Shown here one piece after another: positions 38,597 to 47,196 of a DNA stretch of 56,674 nt. Below the pieces are notes generated by a model, which had not been told where the DNA came from, did no database searches, and saw only the letters and a program-made list of their open reading frames with translations. Source of the DNA: Parabacteroides sp. PF5-9 (lineage in GTDB: Bacteria; Bacteroidota; Bacteroidia; Bacteroidales; Tannerellaceae). The stretch is taken from assembly GCF_029893105.1 (NCBI RefSeq), contig NZ_JARXWG010000025.1, positions 1 through 56,674 of the forward strand. The letters run 5' to 3'. Position numbers and translations under genes: made by a program. How positions within the stretch are numbered: the first letter of the stretch is position 1; each line of letters opens with the position of its first letter.

Positions 38597-39565
38597 ATGA
38601 ACAAAAATTTATTACATGATAACTTTATCAAAGCTATCAAAGAGAAAGTACCCTCTAAACCTGACTTAACAAACAAATTAGTTGACTTATTATGCATCGA
38701 AAAAGAGGCTGTCTACCGACGACTGCGTGGTGAGGTCGCTTTCACTTTTGCAGAGATTGCCATTATCTCTCATAAAATGGGGATCTCTTTAGATAATACG
38801 ATCAACTCTTCTCACACCTCATGCAACAGGCCTTTTCAACTGAGACTGATCGACTACATCAACCCGCAGGAAAGGGACTACATGATGATTCAAAATTATA
38901 TTGATATTTTAAAAGATGCCCAGAAGGATGAGAGTTCTTCCCTGGTTGATTGTTCAAACATGCTGCCGATGGGACTTTATGACAACTTCAAGCAACTCTC
39001 CAAATATTATCTGTTTAAATGGATCTACCAGTGTGGAGATACAGAACATATCAAAACATTCAACGACACAAAATGCCCGGATAGAGTCACGGCGCTTCGA
39101 CGCGAGTATGGCGTACAATCCCGACATATGAAAAATTCTGTTTATATCTTCGACCCGTTGATCATCCAATATATAGTCACAGACATTAAACATTTCAACT
39201 GTATCAATTTAATCACAGACGAAGAAGTCGGCCTACTCAAAGAAGATCTTCACAGTTTCTTAAACTACCTGGAGAATCTGGCTATAAAAGGACAATTTGA
39301 TGATACGGGGAATAGCGTTTATTTATACATATCCAGTGTAAACTTCGATACGAGTTACTGGTATATTGATTCGGCACACTATCATATGAACGTCGTTAAA
39401 GCATTCATTTTGAACAACATCATTTCGGCTGACGACGCTTCTATGGCAAAAATCAAGAAACGCGTGGATGCGCTAATCCGATCATCCACCATGATCTCTA
39501 TCAGTGGAGAACTCCAACGGATTGAATTTCTGGAAAAACAACGAATGATTGTAGATACTTTGTAA
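38597..39565 (+). CDS. HTH-type (XRE-like) transcriptional regulator
   Basis: A 322-residue protein. Residues about 5-65 form a helix-turn-helix of the kind common in Bacteroidales regulators, around LCIEKEAVYRRLRGEVAFTF and AIISHKMGISLDNTI. The remaining 250 residues are mostly helical without a recognised enzymatic motif and probably sense a signal or dimerise. No signal peptide is present. Many Bacteroidales carry several paralogues. A perfect promoter lies 140 bp upstream, with a short ORF in the leader. The target genes are unknown; no cognate gene is adjacent. Confidence 0.75.
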   Translation: MNKNLLHDNFIKAIKEKVPSKPDLTNKLVDLLCIEKEAVYRRLRGEVAFTFAEIAIISHKMGISLDNTINSSHTSCNRPFQLRLIDYINPQERDYMMIQNYIDILKDAQKDESSSLVDCSNMLPMGLYDNFKQLSKYYLFKWIYQCGDTEHIKTFNDTKCPDRVTALRREYGVQSRHMKNSVYIFDPLIIQYIVTDIKHFNCINLITDEEVGLLKEDLHSFLNYLENLAIKGQFDDTGNSVYLYISSVNFDTSYWYIDSAHYHMNVVKAFILNNIISADDASMAKIKKRVDALIRSSTMISISGELQRIEFLEKQRMIVDTL

Positions 39566-39607
39566 TTCCATTATGTTTTTGGCTGAAAAAGCAATAGAGA
39601 CAAACTG

Positions 39608-39640
39608 CCCCGGGTTTCACCCGGGGTTATGCACATTTAA
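39608..39640 (+). repeat. Partial copy of the composite repeat (hairpin 1 only)
   Basis: CCCCGGGT (39608-39615), loop TTC, ACCCGGGG (39619-39626), then TTATGCACATTTAA. Arms and tail equal those at the left end of the window, but the 21-nt loop is cut to 3 nt and hairpin 2 is missing. Confidence 0.7.
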
Positions 39641-39735
39641 CCCACTACAAAACATCTATTTACAACTTATAAGCTATTCAAAGAGACACTGTACTTTTAG
39701 ACATCCTTCCTCTTTGAAACATCGCTATCAGAGAA

Positions 39736-41094
39736 TCAGTCATTCTCCGAGTTTACCGGCTCACCAAACAGTGTAGCAGAAGAGGCGCGTGTGATTTTCA
39801 CCCTCACAAATTGTCCGACTTTATAGTCTCTTTTATCAAATATAACCACTTTATTTTGACTGGTTCGTCCAAACAACTGTTCACGTGAACGCTTTGAAAA
39901 TCCTTCTACCAATACTTCAAATTCCTTACCGATATCCCGCAAATTACTCTCTTCCGATAATTGGTTTTGCAGATCAATCATCCCCTGAAGCCGACGCACC
40001 TTCTCTTCTTCCGGGATATCATCTTTCAGGGATTTGGAAGCATATGTGCCCGGACGTTCGGAATATTTAAACATAAATGCAGAGTCGTAGCCAACCTCCT
40101 TCATCAAAGATAAAGTTTGCTGATAATCATCCTCGGTCTCGGAGTGAAAACCGCAAAACAGATCTGTGGATAGGGCGCAATCGGGAACTATTCGCTTAAT
40201 GGCGGCAATCCGGTCTAAATACCATTCACGGGTATATTTACGATTCATGACATCTAATATCCGGGAACTTCCTGACTGTGCCGGCAGATGAATATGCCGA
40301 CAGATATTTTTGTTTGCCGCAATCACTTTCAAGGTGTCATCACTCATATCTTTGGGATGAGATGTGGTGAAACGAATACGCATTTCAGGTGCTTCCTGAG
40401 CCACCCGCTCCAACAAAAGCGGAAAAGTGATCTGCTCTTTTCCTGTATCATACAGATACGAATTGACATTTTGTCCCAACAGCGTCACCTCCTTAAAACC
40501 TTTGTCGCGCATATCCCTGAGTTCATTCAATATACTTTCCACATCCCGGCTTCGCTCACGTCCACGGGTATAGGGCACAATACAATAGGTACAAAAATTA
40601 TTGCATCCGCGCATGATCGATATAAATCCGGAAATATGTATCCCGCCGATCTTTAGGGGAATGACATCTTTATAGGTCTCCTGAGTGGATAGTTCGACAT
40701 TCATCGCCTTTTCACCCTGCTCGACCGCTCCGATCAAATTCGGGAGATCCAGATAAGAATCAGGACCGACGACCAGATCGACATGATGTACGCGAATCAA
40801 CTCCTCTTTCACCCGTTCCGCCATACAGCCAAGTACGCCTATGATAAGCGTTTTTTTCTTTCGTTTTAAAGATTGAAAATACTGCAAACGACCATACACC
40901 CGTTGTTCTGCATTGTCTCTTACCGAGCAGGTATTGACAAAAATAGCATCTGCCTCTTCGATTTGTTCGGTGATTACATAACCATCCATCTGCATCACAG
41001 AGGCAACAACCTCACTATCTGCCACATTCATTTGGCAACCATACGTTTCTATGAATAGCTTTTTTTCAGAAAAAAAAGTGGAATTATCTGTCAT
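39736..41094 (-). CDS. miaB: tRNA-2-methylthio-N6-dimethylallyladenosine synthase
   Basis: A 452-residue radical-SAM methylthiotransferase. The N-terminal cluster is bound by C20, C56 and C90 (YGCQMN, NTCSVRDNA, GCMAER). The radical-SAM cluster is bound by C164, C168 and C171 in CNNFCTYC. A TRAM domain occupies about 380-445. It adds the methylthio group to i6A37 in tRNAs reading U-starting codons. All key residues are present and the length is normal. It is monocistronic on the minus strand. Confidence 0.96.
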   Translation of the reverse strand: MTDNSTFFSEKKLFIETYGCQMNVADSEVVASVMQMDGYVITEQIEEADAIFVNTCSVRDNAEQRVYGRLQYFQSLKRKKKTLIIGVLGCMAERVKEELIRVHHVDLVVGPDSYLDLPNLIGAVEQGEKAMNVELSTQETYKDVIPLKIGGIHISGFISIMRGCNNFCTYCIVPYTRGRERSRDVESILNELRDMRDKGFKEVTLLGQNVNSYLYDTGKEQITFPLLLERVAQEAPEMRIRFTTSHPKDMSDDTLKVIAANKNICRHIHLPAQSGSSRILDVMNRKYTREWYLDRIAAIKRIVPDCALSTDLFCGFHSETEDDYQQTLSLMKEVGYDSAFMFKYSERPGTYASKSLKDDIPEEEKVRRLQGMIDLQNQLSEESNLRDIGKEFEVLVEGFSKRSREQLFGRTSQNKVVIFDKRDYKVGQFVRVKITRASSATLFGEPVNSEND

Positions 41095-41201
41095 AAACCT
41101 ATATTATTTCTTTTTATTCTCAATTTATTAATAAAATTTAAACAAATGAACATTATTCGAAAAATATGTGCAAAATATTTGCATATTTCAAAACTGTCGT
41201 A

Positions 41202-41209
41202 TATATTTG
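41202..41209 (+). promoter_or_regulatory. Putative -7 element upstream of the 41367 gene
   Basis: TATATTTG, an exact -7 match, followed by GCATA. The word ATTTGCATA also occurs 30 bp earlier (41177-41185). A leader of about 150 nt would separate it from the gene and would include the hairpin at 41258-41287. Confidence 0.45.
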
Positions 41210-41257
41210 CATACGAAAAACGTAAATTTTTTCATAGTTAAGGTTTTGGTTAAATCG

Positions 41258-41287
41258 AATAAGGGTGGCTGTGAAGTTACCCTTATT
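41258..41287 (+). other. Hairpin in the leader before the 41367 gene
   Basis: AATAAGGGT (41258-41266) and ACCCTTATT (41279-41287) are perfectly complementary with a 12-nt loop. It lies between the -7 element at 41202 and the gene, so it may be an attenuator or end a short RNA; the T-run after it is weak. Confidence 0.5.
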
Positions 41288-41366
41288 TACTTTATATACT
41301 TTGTTTTGTCATTTTTGTTTCTTAATATTTATGCCTATTTTTGGAGGACAAAAGTAATCAAAAGTT

Positions 41367-41810
41367 ATGGATAACATCGGAGACTGGCTTTATATTGTTT
41401 TTATTTTAGTGGCAGCACTGAGCGGTTTAATCAGTTCCGGCAAAAAAAAGAGACAACAGACAACGACTCCCGATCCGCCATACGAGACCTCAGATTCAGA
41501 CGAATCAACCCCTACGGAGAAAGGCTTCTGGGAAATATGGGAAGAGATGCAACAGAAACAATCCTCACCTCCTCCATCCAAGTCGCGGCCGGCTACAGTT
41601 CAGAAAAAGACAAAAAAAACACCCCATAGAGTTTCTACTCCAACAACAACGTCGTTTCTGCCGAAAGGTGATCTTTTCGACCACGAAGAAACACCTCTTC
41701 AATTGATAGACGACTCTGAGCAATACAGTTTTGCCGACGAAAATTTCCAGAATGCGGACGAATTACGAAAAGCCGTTATCTATACTGAAATACTTAACCG
41801 CAAGTACTAA
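41367..41810 (+). CDS. Small membrane-anchored hypothetical protein
   Basis: A 147-residue protein with an N-terminal transmembrane helix (residues about 7-24, LYIVFILVAALSGLIS), then a basic SGKKKRQQ stretch and a long polar, Pro/Ser/Thr-rich region without recognised domains. The C-terminus (NADELRKAVIYTEILNRKY) is a short amphipathic helix of a kind seen at the end of many Bacteroidales membrane proteins of unknown role. Orientation is probably N-out with the tail in the cytoplasm. No function can be given. It lies 79 bp upstream of the CoA-transferase gene, which has its own -7 element. Confidence 0.7.
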   Translation: MDNIGDWLYIVFILVAALSGLISSGKKKRQQTTTPDPPYETSDSDESTPTEKGFWEIWEEMQQKQSSPPPSKSRPATVQKKTKKTPHRVSTPTTTSFLPKGDLFDHEETPLQLIDDSEQYSFADENFQNADELRKAVIYTEILNRKY

Positions 41811-41827
41811 TGTACGATCTTTTTTAA

Positions 41828-41835
41828 TACCTTTG
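41828..41835 (+). promoter_or_regulatory. Putative -7 element of the CoA-transferase gene
   Basis: TACCTTTG, an exact TAnnTTTG match, 54 bp before the ATG at 41890. No clear -33 box. Confidence 0.5.
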
Positions 41836-41889
41836 CGGCGATTTATTCAACGACAATTATTTACCTTAAAAAAATAAACCTATTGTATC

Positions 41890-43383
41890 ATGGCATTAAA
41901 ATTCATGACAGCTGAGGAAGCTGCCTTACTTGTTCATCATGACGACAACGTGGGTTTTGGCGGCTTCACACCTGCCGGATGCCCTAAAGTTGTCCCTACC
42001 GCTATTGCCCGAAGAGCAGAAGAGGAACATGCAAAAGGAAATCCTTTCCAAATCGGGATGTTCACCGGTGCTTCTACCGGAGATTCACTGGACGGTGCAC
42101 TGGCTCGTGCAAAAGCGATTAAATTCCGCACGCCTTATCAATCAAATAAAGATTTACGTGCATTACTGAATGGACGTGAAACAGCCTATTACGACCTTCA
42201 TCTATCCGAATTGGCTCAGAATCTACGTTATGGTTTTTTAGGTAAGGTCAATGTGGCCATCGTTGAAGCATCTGACGTCACTGAAGACGGAGAGATCGTT
42301 CCGACTTGTGGTGTTGGGATTGCACCAACCATTTGTCGTATGGCCGATTTGATCATTGTCGAATTAAACAAACAACATCCGAAAGAGATCCGTGGTATGC
42401 ACGATTTATATGAACCGGCAGATCCTCCTCTTCGTCGTGAAATACCCATATATAAACCTTCTGACCGTATCGGCAGTGCTTGTATAAAAGTCGATCCGGC
42501 TAAAATCGTTGTTGTTAACACCGACAAGCCGAATGAAGGCAGTCCTTTCTCTCCGATCGATGATGTAACGATGGCTATCGGACGCAATGTGGCTAATTTC
42601 CTGGTATCGGAAATGAAAGCCGGCCGCTTGCCAAAAGACTTTGTGCCGTTGCAAAGCGGAGTAGGAAATGTGGCTAACGCCGTGTTGGAATGTATGGGAG
42701 CAAACAAAGAGATCCCTGCGTTCAACGTATATACTGAAGTTATTCAGGATGCGGTTATCACGCTTATGAAACAGGGACGTGTCAAATTTGCCAGCGGTTG
42801 TTCATTGACCGTAAGTAATGAAGTGATTGATGACATTTACAGCAATCTTGATTTCTTTAAAGATAAGATTTTACTTCGTCCGCAAGAGATCTCCAACAAC
42901 CCGGAAGTGGCTCGCCGCATGGGTCTGGTGACGATCAACACCGCATTGGAGGCCGATATTTTTGGTAATATCAATTCCACCCATGTCTCCGGCACACGTA
43001 TGATGAATGGCATTGGAGGCTCGGGAGACTTTACCCGTTCGGCGATGTTGTCTATATTTACCACCCCTTCTACAGCCAAAGAGGGCAAAATCAGTGCATT
43101 TGTTCCGATGGTATCCCACCTGGATCACAGCGAACATTCGGTAAAAATCATCATCACTGAATATGGTGTCGCTGATCTGCGTGGTAAATCACCGATTCAA
43201 CGGGCAAATGCAATTATCGATAATTGTGTTCATCCTGACTACCAACCTATCTTACGCGAATATCTGAATATGGGCGTAAAAGGACATACGCCTCAGAATT
43301 TGAAATGCTGTTTTGCGTTCCACGAAGAGTTGGCCGCCAGCGGAGACATGCATAATGTAGACTGGAGCAAATACAACAAATAA
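41890..43383 (+). CDS. Acetyl-CoA hydrolase/transferase family, likely succinate CoA-transferase
   Basis: A 497-residue class I CoA-transferase. Conserved motifs include GFGGFTPAG near the N-terminus, SGVGNVANAVL (256-266), the active-site glutamate E283 in NVYTEVIQD, GIGGSGDFTRSA and TEYGVADLRGKSP. These match the succinyl-CoA:acetate CoA-transferases (AarC/Cat1 type). In succinate- and propionate-forming Bacteroidales the enzyme exchanges CoA between succinate and acetate or propionate during fermentation. The exact acyl preference is inferred. It is monocistronic: promoter element before and terminator behind. Confidence 0.9.
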   Translation: MALKFMTAEEAALLVHHDDNVGFGGFTPAGCPKVVPTAIARRAEEEHAKGNPFQIGMFTGASTGDSLDGALARAKAIKFRTPYQSNKDLRALLNGRETAYYDLHLSELAQNLRYGFLGKVNVAIVEASDVTEDGEIVPTCGVGIAPTICRMADLIIVELNKQHPKEIRGMHDLYEPADPPLRREIPIYKPSDRIGSACIKVDPAKIVVVNTDKPNEGSPFSPIDDVTMAIGRNVANFLVSEMKAGRLPKDFVPLQSGVGNVANAVLECMGANKEIPAFNVYTEVIQDAVITLMKQGRVKFASGCSLTVSNEVIDDIYSNLDFFKDKILLRPQEISNNPEVARRMGLVTINTALEADIFGNINSTHVSGTRMMNGIGGSGDFTRSAMLSIFTTPSTAKEGKISAFVPMVSHLDHSEHSVKIIITEYGVADLRGKSPIQRANAIIDNCVHPDYQPILREYLNMGVKGHTPQNLKCCFAFHEELAASGDMHNVDWSKYNK

Positions 43384-43402
43384 TTCCATTTAAACATACA
43401 AC

Positions 43403-43440
43403 AACAGAGGGGAAACAACAAAAAAATGTTTCCCCTTGTT
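43403..43440 (+). terminator. Rho-independent terminator after the CoA-transferase gene
   Basis: AACA-g-AGGGGAAACA pairs with TGTTTCCCCTTGTT around an A-rich loop, with one bulged G, followed by ATTT. Confidence 0.8.
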
Positions 43441-43512
43441 ATTTGACAGGCAGAAGACCTATTAAAAAATGTATAAAAGAGATGAATTGTTTCTCTTATA
43501 CTGATTAAATAG

Positions 43513-43520
43513 TAATTTTG
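43513..43520 (+). promoter_or_regulatory. Putative -7 element of the coiled-coil protein gene
   Basis: TAATTTTG, an exact match, 23 bp before the ATG at 43544; a TTG lies near the -33 position (43487-43489). Confidence 0.55.
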
Positions 43521-43543
43521 CGTACTCATTCATTGCTTTCAAT

Positions 43544-44449
43544 ATGGATATAGAACAGAAAGAAAACAAAGAAATAAATAAATTATCATTGCTTATCGTT
43601 GCAGTGATCGTATTAATCCTAATTATTGCCGGAGCTGCATATTATATCTATCATCAGAAACAACAAATGACCGATCTGGTTCAGGGATACGAACTGGACA
43701 AAGAGACGTTGGAGGATGAATTCAACGAATTATCGCTCCAATATGAAGGGTATAAATTCAGCATCAGCAACGACTCCCTGGTGGCCTTACTCTCTACAGA
43801 ACAAGCTAAAGTTCAACGCTTGATGGAAGAGTTACGCACCGTCAAAGCAACCAATTCCCGCCGGATCAATGAACTGAAAAAAGAGTTGGAGACTTTACGT
43901 AAGATCATGCGTAACTATGTGATTCAGATCGACTCTTTAAATCAGCTGAACGAACAACTAAAAAAAGAGAACAAACAAGTCGTTGCTCAATATCGACAGG
44001 CAACCACCCAAGCGGCCAACTTGCAAAAAGAAAAGGAACAGTTAACCGAGCGTGTGACTTTGGCGAGCCGTTTAGATGCCACAGAAATAAATGTTGCAAC
44101 CGTGAATAAAAGAGGCAAGGCGGTAAAACGTATTAAGCAGATGGAACAGTTTGTTGTCAACTTCAAAATATCCAAAAACATCACTGCCCCTGTCGGCGAA
44201 AAAACAATCTATGTACGTATCATGAAACCCGACGACGACGTATTAGTCAAAAGTCGTGCCGATGTATTCCCCTTTGAAGGCAAAGAGATCAGTTATTCCA
44301 TGAAACGAATGATTGAATACGACGGAGAAGAACAGGCCGTGACAATGTATTGGGATATCGAAGAGTTTCTTTCTCCAGGCGTCTTCCGCGTCGATATCTT
44401 TGCCGATGGTAATCATATCGGCCGCAAAACATTTGAATTGGAAAAATAG
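43544..44449 (+). CDS. Membrane-anchored coiled-coil protein
   Basis: A 301-residue protein with one transmembrane helix at about 15-36 (LLIVAVIVLILIIAGAAYYIY). A long coiled coil follows (about 40-175, strings of Glu/Leu/Lys heptads such as RRINELKKELETLRK). A beta-rich C-terminal domain (about 195-300) ends in FRVDIFADGNHIGRKTFELEK. This layout is conserved in Bacteroidales with no known role; a structural or scaffolding job in the periplasm is plausible. The gene is convergent with the porin-like gene, with only 3 bp between the stops. Confidence 0.75.
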   Translation: MDIEQKENKEINKLSLLIVAVIVLILIIAGAAYYIYHQKQQMTDLVQGYELDKETLEDEFNELSLQYEGYKFSISNDSLVALLSTEQAKVQRLMEELRTVKATNSRRINELKKELETLRKIMRNYVIQIDSLNQLNEQLKKENKQVVAQYRQATTQAANLQKEKEQLTERVTLASRLDATEINVATVNKRGKAVKRIKQMEQFVVNFKISKNITAPVGEKTIYVRIMKPDDDVLVKSRADVFPFEGKEISYSMKRMIEYDGEEQAVTMYWDIEEFLSPGVFRVDIFADGNHIGRKTFELEK

Positions 44450-44452
44450 TTC

Positions 44453-45679
44453 TTAAAAACTATAAACCAATAATCCGACAATCCGATGATTAGAAACCCC
44501 ATGTGTATTGATCACTTTGCCATCACTCAAATCATTCGTCCCATAAGAGGCGTTTGACCAACTATACTCCACTCCCATCCGCCAATGTGGAAGATTATAG
44601 GATAGACTCGGATTAACCATGATCAACTGATCGATATTCAACCCTTTGCCATAGAGTTTATCTGTAGCAACCAACTGATCGGATGTGCCTAAGTTTTTAG
44701 AATATCCGGCAAAAAATCCGACTTTCCATAATGTACCATACGTCATATTGACCCATGAGGTCGAATGTCTGAAAGCGGTATACTCCTGTTCTCCGTTTTT
44801 ATCATTGACAGAACGCACACCATACCCTCCTAAAACAGCCGTATGATCCAATGAAGAGGCTAACATACTTTTAGCGGCAAACATAAAATTCCGACCGGAA
44901 TATTTCAAATGAGCCATATAAGAAAAGGTGGTCATTCGTTCTTCCACCTTATACGTTTGATCATTCCATACAGAGGTTGTTCGCGGTTTTAAAGAGATCA
45001 TATAAGCACCCGCTCCTACTGTCCAACCGTTTGAAGAACTATAGTCAGCGCCGATAAACAATTCAGGAATACAGCTGTTTTTGATATAATCTTCCGTCGC
45101 CCCAGCCGGTCCTGTTGACGTATATTGCAATTGCCAAACTGTTGCACCGGTAAACTTCAAATGATTCAGCTGATACTGATACCGCAACATCGGACTACGG
45201 TTAAACGGCTGAAAGGGTGCTCCGGAAGAGAGACTTAAAACAACAGGAGTCACACTACCGAACATCGGATGCCAGGTTTGACCGATCAAAAACTGACTCC
45301 TCTCCCAGTCCAAGGCAACATACGCCTGACGGATACGTAGCATGGTCGTACTCGATGAGAAACCGCCGAAATCCGTTTCCAGTTTTGCTGAGGTACGAGC
45401 TGTTCCGAGATTTGGTCCGGCAATGTCCATGCCAAGTCGTGATGTGAAGGTATAAAAACTCCCGTTCGGAGTTGCGTTAAGGTCTTTCCCTTCCGCGTCA
45501 TACACCTTATCCATCGGATACATATAAAAATTCCCATCAACTGGCGCTACATTTGCACGGGAATTGTAAAACAAATCCCCCCTGACAAAGCCATAAAATT
45601 TATACGTGAAGTTTTTGTTTTGCGCCCCTAAGAAAGAGACAGAAGCTAAGCACAACAGCAGTAGAACAAGTCGTTTCAT
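44453..45679 (-). CDS. Porin-like outer-membrane protein (DcaP-like)
   Basis: A 408-residue protein with a signal peptide (1-19, ending LGAQ). The mature part has many amphipathic strands. One region (TRLGMDIAGPNLGTARTSAK, then LRIRQAYVALDWERSQFLIG followed by QTWHP) is typical of DcaP-type trimeric porins. It ends RIVGLLVYSF, a C-terminal strand with terminal Phe. It should form a channel for small solutes. A TATCTTTG -7 element lies 33 bp upstream on the minus strand. Confidence 0.82.
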   Translation of the reverse strand: MKRLVLLLLCLASVSFLGAQNKNFTYKFYGFVRGDLFYNSRANVAPVDGNFYMYPMDKVYDAEGKDLNATPNGSFYTFTSRLGMDIAGPNLGTARTSAKLETDFGGFSSSTTMLRIRQAYVALDWERSQFLIGQTWHPMFGSVTPVVLSLSSGAPFQPFNRSPMLRYQYQLNHLKFTGATVWQLQYTSTGPAGATEDYIKNSCIPELFIGADYSSSNGWTVGAGAYMISLKPRTTSVWNDQTYKVEERMTTFSYMAHLKYSGRNFMFAAKSMLASSLDHTAVLGGYGVRSVNDKNGEQEYTAFRHSTSWVNMTYGTLWKVGFFAGYSKNLGTSDQLVATDKLYGKGLNIDQLIMVNPSLSYNLPHWRMGVEYSWSNASYGTNDLSDGKVINTHGVSNHRIVGLLVYSF

Positions 45680-45711
45680 ATAGATTTATCCGTTTAATAT
45701 ATACCGAGCCG

Positions 45712-45719
45712 CAAAGATA
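45712..45719 (-). promoter_or_regulatory. Putative -7 element of the porin-like gene
   Basis: The plus strand reads CAAAGATA, that is TATCTTTG on the minus strand, an exact -7 match, 33 bp before the start codon. Confidence 0.55.
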
Positions 45720-45756
45720 TATATTTTTACATATCGATTTGAAGAACGAAATATTA

Positions 45757-45787
45757 TTTGTTCCTTTGTTACCAAATTGTAAGTTTT
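45757..45787 (+). promoter_or_regulatory. Promoter of the TrpB-like gene
   Basis: TTTG (45757-45760), a 19-bp spacer, TAAGTTTT (45780-45787, one mismatch at the last base). The expected leader is about 30 nt. Confidence 0.6.
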
Positions 45788-45824
45788 TCGCCTAAAATAC
45801 GATTAAACAGATATCATTATAAAT

Positions 45825-47186
45825 ATGAAGACAAAGAAATTTTTATTGGAGGAAAAGGAAATACCGACAGCTTGGTATAATATTGTTGCAGATATGAAAA
45901 ACAAACCATTACCTCCATTAAACCCACAAACAAAACAACCCCTGAAACCGGAAGATCTTTATCCTATTTTTGCCAAAGAACTTTCCCATCAGGAGTTGAA
46001 TGAAACCGACAAATGGATCGAAATTCCGGAAGAAGTCAGAGAACTATATAAAAACTATCGTTCTACTCCACTGGTGCGTGCGTATGGATTGGAAAAAGCA
46101 TTGGATACTCCTGCACATATCTATTTCAAAAACGAAAGCGTGAGTCCGATAGGATCACACAAACTGAATTCGGCTATTGCACAAGCCTATTACTGTAAAA
46201 AGGAAGGGATTACCAACATCACAACCGAAACAGGAGCCGGACAATGGGGAGCAGCTTTATCTTACGCTGCCCGGGCATTCGATCTGGAACTGGCGGTCTA
46301 TATGGTTAAAATCAGTTACCACCAAAAGCCTTACCGTCGGTCGATTATGCAGACTTTCGGCGCTCAGGTTATCGCATCCCCCAGTATGAGTACCAAAGCC
46401 GGTCGTAAGATATTGACAGAAAATCCCAATTACCAGGGTAGTCTTGGTACAGCCATATCCGAAGCGGTTGAATTGGCCTTACAAACTCCAAACTGTAAAT
46501 ACACTTTAGGAAGCGTATTAAATCATGTGATGCTTCATCAGACTGTAATCGGGCTTGAAGCCGAAAAACAGATGGAGATGGCCGGAGAATATCCGGATGT
46601 AGTGATCGGTTGTTTTGGCGGTGGTTCTAATTTCTCCGGCATATCCTTCCCTTTCCTTCGACACAAACTGACTGAAGGAAAAGAGATTCGTATCGTTGCG
46701 GCAGAACCAGCTTCTTGTCCTAAACTAACCCGCGGACAATTCCAGTATGATTTTGGCGACGAGGCAGGTTATACCCCTCTACTCCCTATGTTCACACTGG
46801 GGCACAATTTTGCTCCTGCACATATTCATGCCGGCGGATTGCGTTACCATGGAGCAGGCTCTATCGTCAGTCAGATCATGAAAGACGGATTGATGGAAGC
46901 AGTTGATATCAAACAATTGGAGACCTTTGAAGCGGCAAACCTGTTTGCCCGTACTGAAGGGATTATACCTGCTCCGGAATCGTCACATGCCATCGCTGCC
47001 GCCATTCAAGAAGCCAAACAAGCCAAAGAAGAAGGAAAGCCGCGCACTATCCTATTCAACCTTTCAGGACACGGATTAATAGATATGGCAGCTTACGATC
47101 AGTTTATCTCCGGTGATTTGACCAACCACGAACTGAGCGACGAAGAATTAAATAAAAGCCTATCTGTATTGGAGCAGATTATCTGA
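45825..47186 (+). CDS. trpB2: TrpB-like PLP-dependent enzyme (tryptophan synthase beta, type 2)
   Basis: A 453-residue fold-type II PLP enzyme. The Schiff-base lysine is K113 in SPIGSHKLNSA, the phosphate-binding glycine loop is CFGGGSNFSG near 264-273, and TETGAGQWGAALSYAARAF is the beta-subunit signature. The extended N-terminus (about 70 residues before the core) marks the TrpB2 group rather than the TrpAB-operon TrpB1. It condenses indole with serine to give tryptophan, probably as an indole-salvage enzyme, because no trpA or other trp gene is adjacent. Confidence 0.92.
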   Translation: MKTKKFLLEEKEIPTAWYNIVADMKNKPLPPLNPQTKQPLKPEDLYPIFAKELSHQELNETDKWIEIPEEVRELYKNYRSTPLVRAYGLEKALDTPAHIYFKNESVSPIGSHKLNSAIAQAYYCKKEGITNITTETGAGQWGAALSYAARAFDLELAVYMVKISYHQKPYRRSIMQTFGAQVIASPSMSTKAGRKILTENPNYQGSLGTAISEAVELALQTPNCKYTLGSVLNHVMLHQTVIGLEAEKQMEMAGEYPDVVIGCFGGGSNFSGISFPFLRHKLTEGKEIRIVAAEPASCPKLTRGQFQYDFGDEAGYTPLLPMFTLGHNFAPAHIHAGGLRYHGAGSIVSQIMKDGLMEAVDIKQLETFEAANLFARTEGIIPAPESSHAIAAAIQEAKQAKEEGKPRTILFNLSGHGLIDMAAYDQFISGDLTNHELSDEELNKSLSVLEQII

Positions 47187-47196
47187 TCTATTCTCT

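Noticed and set aside
39889-39900. GTTCACGTGAAC palindrome in miaB as a parS site
   Set aside because: The parS consensus has an extra base on each side of CACGTG (GTTnCACGTGnAAC); this site lacks both and lies in coding sequence. A similar ATGCACGTGCAT in parB also does not fit.
41168-41374. 68-residue open frame before the small membrane protein
   Set aside because: It overlaps the predicted promoter and hairpin and the start of the next gene in another frame; the hydrophobic stretch comes from T-rich DNA.
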